From Paraburkholderia sp. PREW-6R (lineage in GTDB: Bacteria; Pseudomonadota; Gammaproteobacteria; Burkholderiales; Burkholderiaceae): a stretch of 64,000 nt of DNA. The stretch's first letter is position 1. The number at the start of each line of letters is the position of its first letter. The stretch is taken from the NCBI RefSeq assembly GCF_039621805.1, contig NZ_CP155075.1, positions 1-64,000 of the forward strand. The letters run 5' to 3'. The translations under genes and the position numbers were made by a program. Shown piece after piece: positions 53,312-61,461 of this stretch. Below the pieces are notes generated by a model. The model did no database searches, was not told the origin of the DNA, and saw only the letters and a program-made list of their open reading frames with translations.

Positions 53312-54247
53312 TCAGCTTCCGTGGCGGGGATCGAAGACGTCGCGCAGACCGTCGCCGAGCAGGTTGAACGCGAGACTGACGAGCAGGATGGCCATGCCTG
53401 GAATCGTGGCCACCCACCACGAATCGAGCAGCACGTTGCGGCCCGAAGCGACCATGTAGCCCCATTCGGGGCTCGGCGGTTGCGCGCCGAGCCCAAGAAA
53501 CCCGAGACCCGCGACGGTGAGGATGATGCCGGCCATGTCGAGCGTCGCACGCACGATCACCGACGACGAGCACAGCGGCACGATATAGCGCAACAGAATG
53601 CGCATCCGCGACGCCCCCTGCAAGCGCGCGACATGAATGAAATCCGCTTGCACGAGCCGCAGGGTTTCCGCGCGCGCGAGACGGGCATAAGCCGGCCACG
53701 CGGTGATCGAGATCGCGATGACCGCGTTGAACACACCCGGCCCGAGCGCGGCCGCAAACGCAAGTGCGAGCACGATTTTAGGGAATGCGAGGGCCACGTC
53801 GGTGACGCGCATCAATACGTTATCGACCCAGCCGCCGAAGAAGCCTGCGGTAGTGCCGATCAGCAGGCCGATTGGAACCACGATCACCACGACGAGAATC
53901 GCGATGGAAAGCGTGAGCCGCGAACCGTACATGAGCCGCGAGAGAATGTCGCGGCCAAGCTGATCGGTACCTAACCAGTGCGACGGCGAACCGGGCGGCA
54001 AAAGACGATCGGAGAGCACCTGCTGCAATGGATCGTGCGGTGCAATCAGTGGCCCGACGGCTGCGACGAGGATCAGCAACGCGAGAATCACCAGCCCGAA
54101 AACAGACAGTGGATTGCCTGCGAAGCGCCGCCAGCGCCGATAGGCGAGCCCGAGCGCAGCCTGCCTGCGTGATGCGGGCGTATCGCTCAGCAACCAGTTT
54201 TTCCATCGTCGGGGCGCTGGATTCATCGGCCAGTCCTGCAGTTGCAT
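53312..54247 (-). CDS. Oligopeptide/dipeptide ABC transporter permease (DppC/OppC-like)
   Basis: A membrane permease of 311 residues. An N-terminal arm leads to helix LSVFGLVILALLILVAAVGPLIAPHDP, then HWLGTDQLGRDILSRLMYGSRLTLSIAILVVVIVVPIGLLIGTTAGFFGGW with the DppC-type motif, and the EAA-type segment ARAETLRLVQADFIHVARLQGAS. Five to six hydrophobic segments are present. I chose the ATG at 54247 (GGAG seven bases upstream) after the stop of the previous permease; the open frame extends to 54328. Third gene of the operon. Confidence 0.92.
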   Translation of the reverse strand: MQLQDWPMNPAPRRWKNWLLSDTPASRRQAALGLAYRRWRRFAGNPLSVFGLVILALLILVAAVGPLIAPHDPLQQVLSDRLLPPGSPSHWLGTDQLGRDILSRLMYGSRLTLSIAILVVVIVVPIGLLIGTTAGFFGGWVDNVLMRVTDVALAFPKIVLALAFAAALGPGVFNAVIAISITAWPAYARLARAETLRLVQADFIHVARLQGASRMRILLRYIVPLCSSSVIVRATLDMAGIILTVAGLGFLGLGAQPPSPEWGYMVASGRNVLLDSWWVATIPGMAILLVSLAFNLLGDGLRDVFDPRHGS

Positions 54248-54290
54248 TGATTGCTCCAGGCGCAGAAGCGCGGAAGAAGCGTCCCGAACA

Positions 54291-55361
54291 TCAGCGGGCA
54301 CGCGGATCGAACACACGGTACAGTGCATCCGTCAGCAGATTGAGCGCAATGAACGTGACGCCGATCACGAGTGTGCTGCCGAGCACGGCGTTCATATCGG
54401 CATTGAGCAGCGCGCCCGTCAGATACGATCCAATACCTGGCCACGCGAAGACGATTTCCGTCAGCACGGAGCCTTCCAGCAGATAGCTGTACGTGAGCGC
54501 GATGATGGTCAGAAGCGGCACGGCGATGTTGCCGAACGCGTGACGCCAGATCACCCGGCGCTCGGGCAAGCCCTTTGCGCGCGCCGTGGTGATGTATTCC
54601 TGATTCAGCTGTTCGAGCATGAACGAACGCGTCATCCGGCTCAGATAAGCGACCGAGTAGTAACCGAGAATCGCCGCAGGCAGCGCGATATGGGACACCG
54701 CGTTGAAAAACACGTCCCATTCGCCGGCGATCAGCGAATCGACCAGCAGGCTGCCGGTATGCGTATCGACCATCCCGTCGAAAACGGGGTCGACGCGCCC
54801 CGGGCCAGCTACCCAGTGCAGCTTCGCGTAGAACAGCAACAGTCCCATCAGTCCAAGCCAGAATACCGGCACCGAACTGCCGACGAGCCCGACAAAGCGT
54901 GCAACGTGATCGATCCAGCGGTTGTGGCGCACGGCGGCGATTACGCCCAGCGGCACGCCGATCAGCACGCCGATGAGGGTCGCGAGGGTCGCGAGTTCGA
55001 GCGTCGCAGGGAACACACGCTGGATGTCTTCCAGAACAGGGTGCGCTGTGAGTAGCGACATCCCGAGGTTGCCGTGCAGCACGTCGCGTACATAGATCAG
55101 GAACTGCACGGAGAGCGGCCTGTCGAGTCCGAGTTGCAGGCGTGCCGCCGCGTAGGCGGCCGCCGACGCACGATCGCCGAGAATCGCCAGAACCGGGTCG
55201 ACCGGTATTTTGCGGCCGATCACGAACGTGACGGCCAGCAAGCCGGTGAAGGTGATCGCGAGCGTGAAGCTCCAGCGCACGAGGCGCAGGGCCCAGCGCA
55301 CGCCGGCGCTATCCGCCGAAAGCGCCCGCATGCGTTCGAGAGCCGTGAGAGAAGTCGACAT
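54291..55361 (-). CDS. Oligopeptide/dipeptide ABC transporter permease (DppB/OppB-like)
   Basis: A 356-residue membrane permease. It has FTLAITFTGLLAVTFVIGRKIPVDPVLAIL, the family's RLQLGLDRPLSVQFLIYVRDVLHGNLGMSL segment, the EAA-like MTRSFMLEQLNQEYITTARAKGLPERRVIWRHAFGNIAVPLLTII, and FAWPGIGSYLTGALLNADMNAVLGSTLVIGVTFIALNLLTDALYRVFDPRAR. Six hydrophobic helices. The ATG at 55361 follows GGGGAA. Second gene of the operon after the binding protein. Confidence 0.93.
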   Translation of the reverse strand: MSTSLTALERMRALSADSAGVRWALRLVRWSFTLAITFTGLLAVTFVIGRKIPVDPVLAILGDRASAAAYAAARLQLGLDRPLSVQFLIYVRDVLHGNLGMSLLTAHPVLEDIQRVFPATLELATLATLIGVLIGVPLGVIAAVRHNRWIDHVARFVGLVGSSVPVFWLGLMGLLLFYAKLHWVAGPGRVDPVFDGMVDTHTGSLLVDSLIAGEWDVFFNAVSHIALPAAILGYYSVAYLSRMTRSFMLEQLNQEYITTARAKGLPERRVIWRHAFGNIAVPLLTIIALTYSYLLEGSVLTEIVFAWPGIGSYLTGALLNADMNAVLGSTLVIGVTFIALNLLTDALYRVFDPRAR

Positions 55362-55416
55362 GATGGATTCCCCGTCCGCAGGCGAAACCAGCGAAGCTTC
55401 GCCTGCGCGCCCTGCG

Positions 55417-57024
55417 TTACTGCTTCTTCAGGTCACGATACGACACGAGGTCGTTGATCGGACCCACTTCGAGCCCCGTCACGCCAGGGCGCGCGGCGAC
55501 CTGCGAGACCTGCTGGAACATGATCACGAAGGGTGAGTTTGCAAGCATCTGCTTCTGCATGGTCTGATAGAGCTCCGCGCGTCTCGTGGTAGAGGATTCC
55601 GCGAGCGCCGCGTTGGTTTCCTTCGTCAGATCGGGAATATCCCACGAGTTGCGCCACGCGAGCATCTTGTACGCCGACTTGTCGGAGTTATCCGGGTTCC
55701 AGGCGAAGCCCTGCGCGTTGCTGTGCGGGTCGATATAGTCCGCCGACCATTCGCCGATATAAATGTCGTGCGAACGGGAGCGGTACTTCGCAAGCGTCTG
55801 TTTGTTGTCGCCCGGAATGATCTGCACCTTGATGCCGCCCTGCGCGAGATTGGCCTGCACGGCTTCGGCGATTTCGCTGTACGGGTAGCCGTTGCGCACG
55901 TCCATGGTCACGGAAAAGCCATTTGGAAGTCCGGCTTTGGCCAGCAGTGCCTTGGCCTTCGCGACGTTCTGCTGATACGGATTGGCGTTCAGCACGCCGA
56001 GAAAGCCTTCCGGAAGAAACGTCTCGTGGACCTTGTAAGTTGTCTTCGCAACGTTGCTCTGGATGCCGTTGTAGTCGATCAGCCACTTCATCGCTTCCTG
56101 AACTTCCGGCTTTGCCAGGTTCGGATTCTTCACGTTGAGGCCGAGGTACAGAAGCGTCGCCTGCGGCACCGCGCTCACCCGCGCTTTACCGGATTTTGTC
56201 AGCGCGGCGAGATCGTCGGGGCTCAGATTGCGCGCTACGTCGATATCGCCGTTCTCCAACAGCAGGCGCTGGCTCGATGCTTCGGGCACGTGGCGCAGCA
56301 CAATGCGCTTCATGGCGAGCGGCACGCGATAGCCGTCGAAACGCTGCAAGACGATGCTGTCGTTGGCCGTCCACTTGACGAGCTTATAGGCGCCGGAGCC
56401 CGCCTCGTTCGTGCGCAGCCAGTCGTTGCCAAAGTCATTGCCTTTCTGATGCGAGAGCAGCAACTGCTTGTCCACCACGGATGCAGGCCACGCGCCAAGC
56501 ACGTTCAGCACAAACGTCGGCGCGTATTTCTGGTCGGTTGTGACACTGACAGTCGTGTCGTCAATCTTCTTCACGTGATTGAGCACGTTCTCCCTGGTCA
56601 GGCCGATGCCTTGCAGCACGGCGGCCGCACCTTTGTCGAGCAGAACCGTGCGCTGGATCGACCACGCGACGTCGTCGGCGGTCAACGGATTGCCGGAGTG
56701 GAACTTCAGACCCGGCCGGATCCTGAAGGTGAAAGTCAGACCGTCGGGGCTGACGGTCCACGATTGCGCAACGTCGCCATTGAATTTTGCCGGGTCTTTC
56801 AGATCGACTCGCACCAGCCGGTCATAGGTATTCGCCACGTATTCTTCGGGCACCAGTTCGTAGACTTCGCCGGGATCGAGCGTGGTGAATTCGTCGAGGA
56901 AAGTCGCCATCACGAACATGTCTTTCGGCGTCGCCGCCGCAGCGGGGCCGGCCGCGCCCATCGAAAGGGTCAAGGCGGAGACGATTGCTGCTGCCGTCAG
57001 TGCATTGCGCAATACCAGTTTCAT
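55417..57024 (-). CDS. Oligopeptide/dipeptide-type ABC solute-binding protein
   Basis: A 535-residue periplasmic binding protein of the family SBP_bac_5. The signal peptide ends near GPAAAATPKDMF. VMATFLDEFTTLDPGEVYELVPEEYVANTYDRLVR, DPAKFNGDVAQSWTVSPDGLTFTFRIRPGLKFHSGNPLTADDVAWSIQRTV and YLGLNVKNPNLAKPEVQEAMKWLIDY are the usual family blocks. I chose the ATG at 57024, with GGAG upstream; the frame to 57072 is not preceded by a signal. It is the first gene of the ABC operon. Ligands of this class range from dipeptides to opines and sugars. The operon faces the dicarboxylate gene cluster. Confidence 0.92.
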   Translation of the reverse strand: MKLVLRNALTAAAIVSALTLSMGAAGPAAAATPKDMFVMATFLDEFTTLDPGEVYELVPEEYVANTYDRLVRVDLKDPAKFNGDVAQSWTVSPDGLTFTFRIRPGLKFHSGNPLTADDVAWSIQRTVLLDKGAAAVLQGIGLTRENVLNHVKKIDDTTVSVTTDQKYAPTFVLNVLGAWPASVVDKQLLLSHQKGNDFGNDWLRTNEAGSGAYKLVKWTANDSIVLQRFDGYRVPLAMKRIVLRHVPEASSQRLLLENGDIDVARNLSPDDLAALTKSGKARVSAVPQATLLYLGLNVKNPNLAKPEVQEAMKWLIDYNGIQSNVAKTTYKVHETFLPEGFLGVLNANPYQQNVAKAKALLAKAGLPNGFSVTMDVRNGYPYSEIAEAVQANLAQGGIKVQIIPGDNKQTLAKYRSRSHDIYIGEWSADYIDPHSNAQGFAWNPDNSDKSAYKMLAWRNSWDIPDLTKETNAALAESSTTRRAELYQTMQKQMLANSPFVIMFQQVSQVAARPGVTGLEVGPINDLVSYRDLKKQ

Positions 57025-57588
57025 ACTCGCTCCATAAAGGGAAATGGGGTAGAGCAGGAGGAACAATATCAATGGGACATTCGGAAGCTACGACATGACA
57101 CGCAAACGGGCAGGAACCGGATCAGCGATCGAGCCGCTTGAATCCGCCAGGCGGTGCATGGTTCGGCCGCTTCAGGAAACCCGTGCGTGCGTTTGTGTCG
57201 CCGCACCTTGATGGACATGCTGATTTCAATGTGCGACGCGTCCTTGTGAGCGGGATGGAGGAGGACCGTAACCGAAGCGGGCATCACGACGCTTCGCATC
57301 TTGAGAAGGGCGGACGCCGCGTGCGTCGGCGACGCTGTTCCGGCGGCCTCGGTCCGGGCGGGGCCGCCGCCGCATCGGGCAAAAACCCGCCTCTTTCATT
57401 CCGGCAAGCGTCGTGCCGTAGTCAACGGCGATCTTCGACTGCGTCTTAGCGCTTCTGCTCGTTCAGCAGCCCATGCATGGCTGTGCGGCATCGCGACAAA
57501 ATGCTCGGCCATTATAGGCATTTTGCCCGCAGCCGTTTTACCAGACGCGCTCTGTACACCGACGCGAAGCCGGCGATATGGCTGCCCG
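57025..57588. other. Intergenic region, mostly without recognisable content
   Basis: About 560 bases upstream of the ABC operon and downstream of nrsF. It must hold the promoter of the binding-protein gene. Overlapping short frames are present, but none can be supported as a gene; a GC-rich imperfect hairpin lies near 57341-57369. Confidence 0.5.
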
Positions 57589-58230
57589 TCACCAGCGCAA
57601 CCAGCGCGGGCCGAGCAGCGCGCCCGTCACCGTCGGTATCGCCATGCCGAGCACATACCACGTCCCCCAGAAAGGGATGCCCATTTCCGGGCAGTGCAGG
57701 CAATAGGCGAGCGTCGCCGTCGAGCCGGCGAGCAATCCGCCGACTGCACCGGATAACGCGAGCCGCGTCGGCGCGAGTCCCTTGAGCGCCCAGAAAACCG
57801 CGACGAAGCCCGGAACGGACAGCATCGCGATCAGGAACGGGCAGACGCGCCACGTCTGACCGAGCACGAGCGCGAGCCGCGCGCCGACGGGCTCCGCCAT
57901 CAACGCATATGCGCCGGCGAGCCATACGGCCGCGACCGGCGCGGCAATCAGCCAGCGGCTGCCGCCCGCGCGAACACCCGGCCGAGCGAGCCGCGTCGAG
58001 GCCCACAGTGAACCGATCATCAGACAGAGCGGCAACGCAATCTTCGCCCAGAAAAGCGGCGTGAGCGCGACTTCGGCGAGGTCGCGGCGGATGCCGAGCA
58101 GTTGGACCGTGATCAGCGTTGCGCCGGCTGCGCCGACCAGCACTGCGATACCGAAGCGCCTGGCGAGCGCGTGCCGGTCTACGGGCGCGACGCCGGAGGC
58201 CAGCAGGGAAATGAAGTCATCGGTTTTCAT
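57589..58230 (-). CDS. nrsF: NrsF-type anti-sigma factor (DUF1109)
   Basis: A 213-residue inner membrane protein with about six hydrophobic helices: FGIAVLVGAAGATLITVQLLGI, LFWAKIALPLCLMIGSLWASTRLARPG, WLIAAPVAAVWLAGAYALM, FLIAMLSVPGFVAVFWALKGLAPTRLALSGAVGGLLAGSTATLAYCLHCPEMGIPFWGTWYVLGMAIPTVTGALLGPRWLRW. Conserved cysteines (CPF, YCLHCPE) are typical of this family. The start overlaps the sigF stop by four bases (ATGA). NrsF is the membrane partner that holds SigF; the cysteines could sense oxidants. Confidence 0.92.
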   Translation of the reverse strand: MKTDDFISLLASGVAPVDRHALARRFGIAVLVGAAGATLITVQLLGIRRDLAEVALTPLFWAKIALPLCLMIGSLWASTRLARPGVRAGGSRWLIAAPVAAVWLAGAYALMAEPVGARLALVLGQTWRVCPFLIAMLSVPGFVAVFWALKGLAPTRLALSGAVGGLLAGSTATLAYCLHCPEMGIPFWGTWYVLGMAIPTVTGALLGPRWLRW

Positions 58231-58799
58231 CGCGATCCTCGAATTTTTGCCGCCAGTGCCTTGAGCCCGCGATGGACGCCGATCTTCACCGCCGACTCCG
58301 ACAGCCCGGTCAGTTTCGCGGTTTCCGTCACCGACAGGCCTTCCAGCTTCACGTGCACGATCGGCAGACGCTGCCGATCGGGCAGTTGCGCCAGCAACTT
58401 CGCCACGTCGCGCTTGGCTTGCGCCGGTTCGAGATCGGGCGCGGCGAACAGTTCCGCGGCGTCGTCGAGCGGATCGTTCAGCGCGTCGTGGCGCGACCGC
58501 GTTCGAAAATAGTCGGTCAATTTATACCGCGCGATCGCGTGAATCCATGCCGTGAGCGGTTCGTCGGCGCGGTACGTCTGTCTTGCGTTGTGAACGGCCA
58601 GCAGTATGTCCTGCACGAGATCCTCGACATCGGCGGCCCGCTCGTACAGACGCCGGCGCAGAAAGCCGCGCAGATGCACAGCCAGTTCAGCGAGAAATTG
58701 CCGGTATCCGGCACTGTCGCCATCCAGGCTGCGCAGGAAGAGCGCACGCAGATGTGCCTCTTTTGCCTGCGCTGCGGAGATATCGGTAGTTCGCTTCAT
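58227..58799 (-). CDS. sigF: SigF-type ECF sigma factor
   Basis: A 190-residue ECF sigma factor: region 2 in LRGFLRRRLYERAADVEDLVQDILLAVHNARQTYRADEPLTAWIHAIARYKLTDYFR, region 4 in LLAQLPDRQRLPIVHVKLEGLSVTETAKLTGLSESAVKIGVHRGLKALAAKI. The next 42 N-terminal residues match the SigF length. It pairs with nrsF through an ATGA overlap. The ATG at 58799 has no good ribosome-binding site, and a TGTAACC - 16 bases - CGAA motif overlaps it, which raises a doubt about how translation begins. By homology it turns on mrpX-yedZ1Y1 after reactive chlorine stress. Confidence 0.92.
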   Translation of the reverse strand: MKRTTDISAAQAKEAHLRALFLRSLDGDSAGYRQFLAELAVHLRGFLRRRLYERAADVEDLVQDILLAVHNARQTYRADEPLTAWIHAIARYKLTDYFRTRSRHDALNDPLDDAAELFAAPDLEPAQAKRDVAKLLAQLPDRQRLPIVHVKLEGLSVTETAKLTGLSESAVKIGVHRGLKALAAKIRGSR

Positions 58800-58809
58800 C
58801 GGGGGTGTC

Positions 58810-58816
58810 GGTTACA
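58810..58816 (-). promoter_or_regulatory. SigF-type motif close to the sigF start
   Basis: TGTAACC at 58810-58816 (minus strand), followed after 16 bases by CGAA inside the annotated start of sigF (58793-58790). It matches the motif upstream of mrpX but its position relative to the ATG at 58799 is abnormal for a promoter; it could be an operator, a chance match or a sign that the start is wrong. Confidence 0.35.
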
Positions 58817-58900
58817 GGAAACAGAAGTCTATTCCATCGTCGCGTGTACTGGCGGCCAGGCGGGGGCGATTCGTGCCTCGGGCAAAAAAATTCCGGCAAG

Positions 58901-58927
58901 TGTAACCGCGCCACGAAACAGAGCGAA
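58901..58927 (+). promoter_or_regulatory. SigF-type promoter for mrpX
   Basis: TGTAACC at 58901-58907 and CGAA at 58924-58927 are 16 bases apart, matching the GTAACC-N16-CGAA pattern known for SigF-type promoters. The predicted start near 58934 gives a leader of about 90 bases before mrpX at 59023. Confidence 0.65.
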
Positions 58928-59022
58928 CTACCTGCTGGATGCGCGACGATAACGCATCGGCTGTTGCACTCAGGCAGTCTATCTATCCAATAAGGCCGTA
59001 AAACACTCATCAAGGAGTTACC

Positions 59023-59274
59023 ATGAAACGCATTGCAATCGCAGCAGTTGCCCTCAGCCTGCTCGCGGGCGGTGGATCGGCGTTTGCCCAGGCGAGCGGC
59101 GCCATGTCCAATGATTCGATGTCGAAAGACACGATGAGCAAGGATTCGATGGCCAAAGACACGATGTCGAAAGACGGCATGAGCAAGGACGGCATGTCGA
59201 AAGACGCGATGAAAAAGGATGGCGGCAAGATGAGTCACGACACCATGAAGAAGGGCGACGCAATGAGCCAGTAA
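59023..59274 (+). CDS. mrpX: MrpX methionine-rich periplasmic peptide (MxKDx repeats)
   Basis: An 83-residue protein with a signal peptide (IAIAAVALSLLAGGGSAFAQA). The mature part consists mainly of MSKDT-, MSKDS-, MSKDG-like pentapeptides (seven in a row at residues 28-62, then variants), with 11 methionines in about 60 residues. In the characterised system a methionine-rich peptide soaks up hypochlorite by being oxidised and is repaired by the YedY1 reductase. AAGGAG lies six bases before the ATG, and a SigF-type promoter is upstream. It is the first gene of the mrpX-yedZ1-yedY1 operon. Confidence 0.9.
   Translation: MKRIAIAAVALSLLAGGGSAFAQASGAMSNDSMSKDTMSKDSMAKDTMSKDGMSKDGMSKDAMKKDGGKMSHDTMKKGDAMSQ
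59104..59208 (+). repeat. Seven 15-base tandem repeats coding MxKDx
   Basis: The DNA repeats as 15-base units within mrpX, each coding Met-Ser/Ala-Lys/Asn-Asp-Ser/Thr/Gly/Ala. Synonymous variation between units (AAA/AAG, TCG/AGC) shows that the repeat is kept at the protein level. Confidence 0.8.
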
Positions 59275-59421
59275 GCTCAGGCGGGGCGCGTCGCCGGCGA
59301 GCGCCGGTGCGCGCCGGCGCGCGCCCGACGCCCTGCGCGGCCTTTATTTCAGACGCATCTTGCGGCCCCAACCAGCAGCCCACCCCGCGGCCCACCCCTT
59401 AGCCCGATCACGGAGACTAGT

Positions 59422-60048
59422 ATGAATGCGATTCCTCGAACCGGCGTGGCACCCGACCGGCCGCGCACCATCCAGCCCGCCTGGGTTCGCATTGCGCATT
59501 GGCTCAACGCGCTGGCGGTCGTGCTGATGATGATGTCGGGATGGCGCATCTACGATGCGTCGCCCGTGTTTCATGGGTTCGACATTCCTACCGGGATCAC
59601 GTTGGGTGGGTGGCTTGGCGGCGCGCTGCAATGGCACTTCGCGGCCATGTGGCTGCTGTTCTTCAACGCGCTGTTTTACCTGGCGATGAATCTGCTGACC
59701 GGGCGCATCCGCTCGAAGTTTTTCCCGCTTTCGCCGCGCGCGATCCTGCACGACCTGGGCGAGGCATTGAAAGGCCGGCTCTCTCACGCGGACGCGAGCC
59801 ACTACAACGCGGTGCAAAAAGCCGCCTACCTGTTCGTGATGATCGACATCGCGGTGCTGATCGTGTCGGGTCTCGCCATCTGGAAGTCGGTGCAGTTTCC
59901 AGTCCTGCGTGAGCTGATGGGCGGCTACGACCGCGCACGCGTCGTTCACTTTTGCGCCATGGCGCTGCTCGCCGCGTTCATCGCCGTTCATCTGGTGATG
60001 GTGGCGCTCGTGCCGCGCTCGCTGCTGACCATGATTCGCGGACGCTAA
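59422..60048 (+). CDS. yedZ1: YedZ1-like cytochrome b subunit
   Basis: A 208-residue membrane cytochrome b of the b561/thiosulfate reductase type. Four or five helices carry paired histidines: VRIAHWLNALAVVLMMMSGWRIY, LGGALQWHFAAMWLLFFNALFYLAMNLL, KAAYLFVMIDIAVLIVSGLAIWKS, VVHFCAMALLAAFIAVHLVMVALV. It should pass electrons from the quinone pool to the YedY1 partner, whose gene begins 23 bases downstream. It lies 148 bases after mrpX, with GC-rich inverted repeats between. Confidence 0.9.
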   Translation: MNAIPRTGVAPDRPRTIQPAWVRIAHWLNALAVVLMMMSGWRIYDASPVFHGFDIPTGITLGGWLGGALQWHFAAMWLLFFNALFYLAMNLLTGRIRSKFFPLSPRAILHDLGEALKGRLSHADASHYNAVQKAAYLFVMIDIAVLIVSGLAIWKSVQFPVLRELMGGYDRARVVHFCAMALLAAFIAVHLVMVALVPRSLLTMIRGR

Positions 60049-60070
60049 CGGCCTGAAGAGGACAACAATC

Positions 60071-60847
60071 GTGAAGCCATCTGAACAACCGACCTCCCGC
60101 ATCGATCAGGCGTCGCTCAGCATTGACGTGCGCCGCGAACTCGACATGCCGTCACGGCGTCTGTTCGGCAAACGCATCCTGACGCTGGGCGGCCTCGTCA
60201 TGCTGAGCGGATGCAGCCTTTCCGACGACAAATCGGTCGAAACGTTCTTATCGCGTGTGTCGCGAATGAACGACCGCGTGCAGGCGTTCCTGTTCGACCC
60301 GACGCGTCTCGCACCGACCTATTCCGAAGCACAGATCACTCGGCCGTTTCCGTTCAACGCGTTCTACGGAATCGACGACGTGCCGCACGTGGACGGCGGC
60401 GACTTTCGCCTGAAGGTGAGCGGTCTCGTGCAAAACAGAAAAGTCTGGACGCTCCCCGAACTGTATGCGTTGCCGCAAGCCGAACAGATCACGCGGCATA
60501 TCTGCGTGGAAGGGTGGAGTGCGATCGGCCGGTGGGGCGGCACGCCGTTCTCTGAGTTCCTGAAACGCGTGGGCGCGGATCTGTCGGCGAAGTACGTGGG
60601 TTTCAAATGCGCGGACAATTACTATGAAAGCATCGACATGCCCACGGCGCTGCATCCTCAAACGCTGCTGACTTTCACATATGACGGCCGGCAGTTGCCT
60701 GCGCAATACGGCTATCCAATGAAACTGAGAATGCCCACGAAACTCGGCTACAAGAATCCGAAGCACATCATGGAGATCTTCGTAACCAACACGTTTCCGG
60801 GCGGCTATTGGGTCGATCAGGGTTACAACTGGTTCGGCGGGTCCTGA
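60071..60847 (+). CDS. yedY1: YedY1-like molybdopterin methionine sulfoxide reductase
   Basis: A 258-residue molybdenum enzyme of the sulfite oxidase fold. The cofactor-ligating cysteine is in RHICVEGWSAIGRWGGTPF (about residue 145), and DNYYESIDMPTALHPQTLLTFTYDGRQLPAQYGYPMKLRMPTKLGYK is the family's substrate side. SRRLFGK at residues 28-34 is a twin-arginine motif, and LSGC (C48) is a lipobox-like site, so it is exported folded and possibly anchored. It starts with a GTG. With YedZ1 it reduces methionine sulfoxide in MrpX, by analogy with the characterised system. Confidence 0.9.
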   Translation: MKPSEQPTSRIDQASLSIDVRRELDMPSRRLFGKRILTLGGLVMLSGCSLSDDKSVETFLSRVSRMNDRVQAFLFDPTRLAPTYSEAQITRPFPFNAFYGIDDVPHVDGGDFRLKVSGLVQNRKVWTLPELYALPQAEQITRHICVEGWSAIGRWGGTPFSEFLKRVGADLSAKYVGFKCADNYYESIDMPTALHPQTLLTFTYDGRQLPAQYGYPMKLRMPTKLGYKNPKHIMEIFVTNTFPGGYWVDQGYNWFGGS

Positions 60848-61032
60848 CGCGGCCGTGATCGGCGCGGCGGCTGCGCCTGCCAGAAGGGAGCGGTCTGACG
60901 GGTTCGTCCGTGCCCGGTCGCGCGGCAACGTACTGCATGCCGAGCCAGGCGGTTATCACAGCGTGTTCACGGTGTGTTCACGTCGGATGACCGGGTCGAG
61001 CACGCTGCGGGAGAAGTCGGCTCACAGCCCTG
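60848..61032. other. Short spacer between convergent genes
   Basis: No gene or terminator with a clear T-tract was recognised in this 185-base interval between yedY1 and the cytochrome c gene. Confidence 0.5.
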
Positions 61033-61461
61033 TCATTGGGCTTCGCGCAAGCCTTTGACCTGACTCGGCGTGACGGTTTCAGGGAATCGATTCCCGAAAT
61101 GGGTTCTCGTATAGTTGACGACGGCGGCGACCTGCTCGTCGTTCATCGCGTCGCCAAACGACGGCATGCCTTTGCGTCCGTGCAGCACGTTGTTAATGAC
61201 ATACGGTGCCGCACCGACTGCGGGGTTACCGGCGAGCGCCGGATAACGACCCGCACCCTCTGCGCCTTTTCCGTCCGGCATATGGCATCCTGCGCAGCTG
61301 GCGTTGTAGAGCGCTTCGCCGGTTTGCTCGGTAAAGCGGTCGCCCGGCGAAATCGTGAAAGCGTGCGATGCGTGCCCGGCCGCAGGCTGGGCCGGAACGG
61401 TCGTGGTTGCCATCAGCAAAGCTATCAGCATCCCGCCTGGGATGATCGGCAGCTCAATCAT
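61033..61461 (-). CDS. Cytochrome c family protein
   Basis: A 142-residue class I cytochrome c. The signal segment is MIELPIIPGGMLIALLMATTTVPAQ, the haem-binding CAGCH motif is in YNASCAGCHMPDGKGAEGAGRYPALAGNP, and a distal Met is in RKGMPSFGDAMNDEQVAAVVNYTRTHFGN. The start chosen is the ATG at 61461, because the upstream frame (to 61575) runs within the amine oxidase gene. It overlaps that gene by eight bases, so it is the second gene of the pair and probably takes electrons from the oxidase. Confidence 0.9.
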   Translation of the reverse strand: MIELPIIPGGMLIALLMATTTVPAQPAAGHASHAFTISPGDRFTEQTGEALYNASCAGCHMPDGKGAEGAGRYPALAGNPAVGAAPYVINNVLHGRKGMPSFGDAMNDEQVAAVVNYTRTHFGNRFPETVTPSQVKGLREAQ

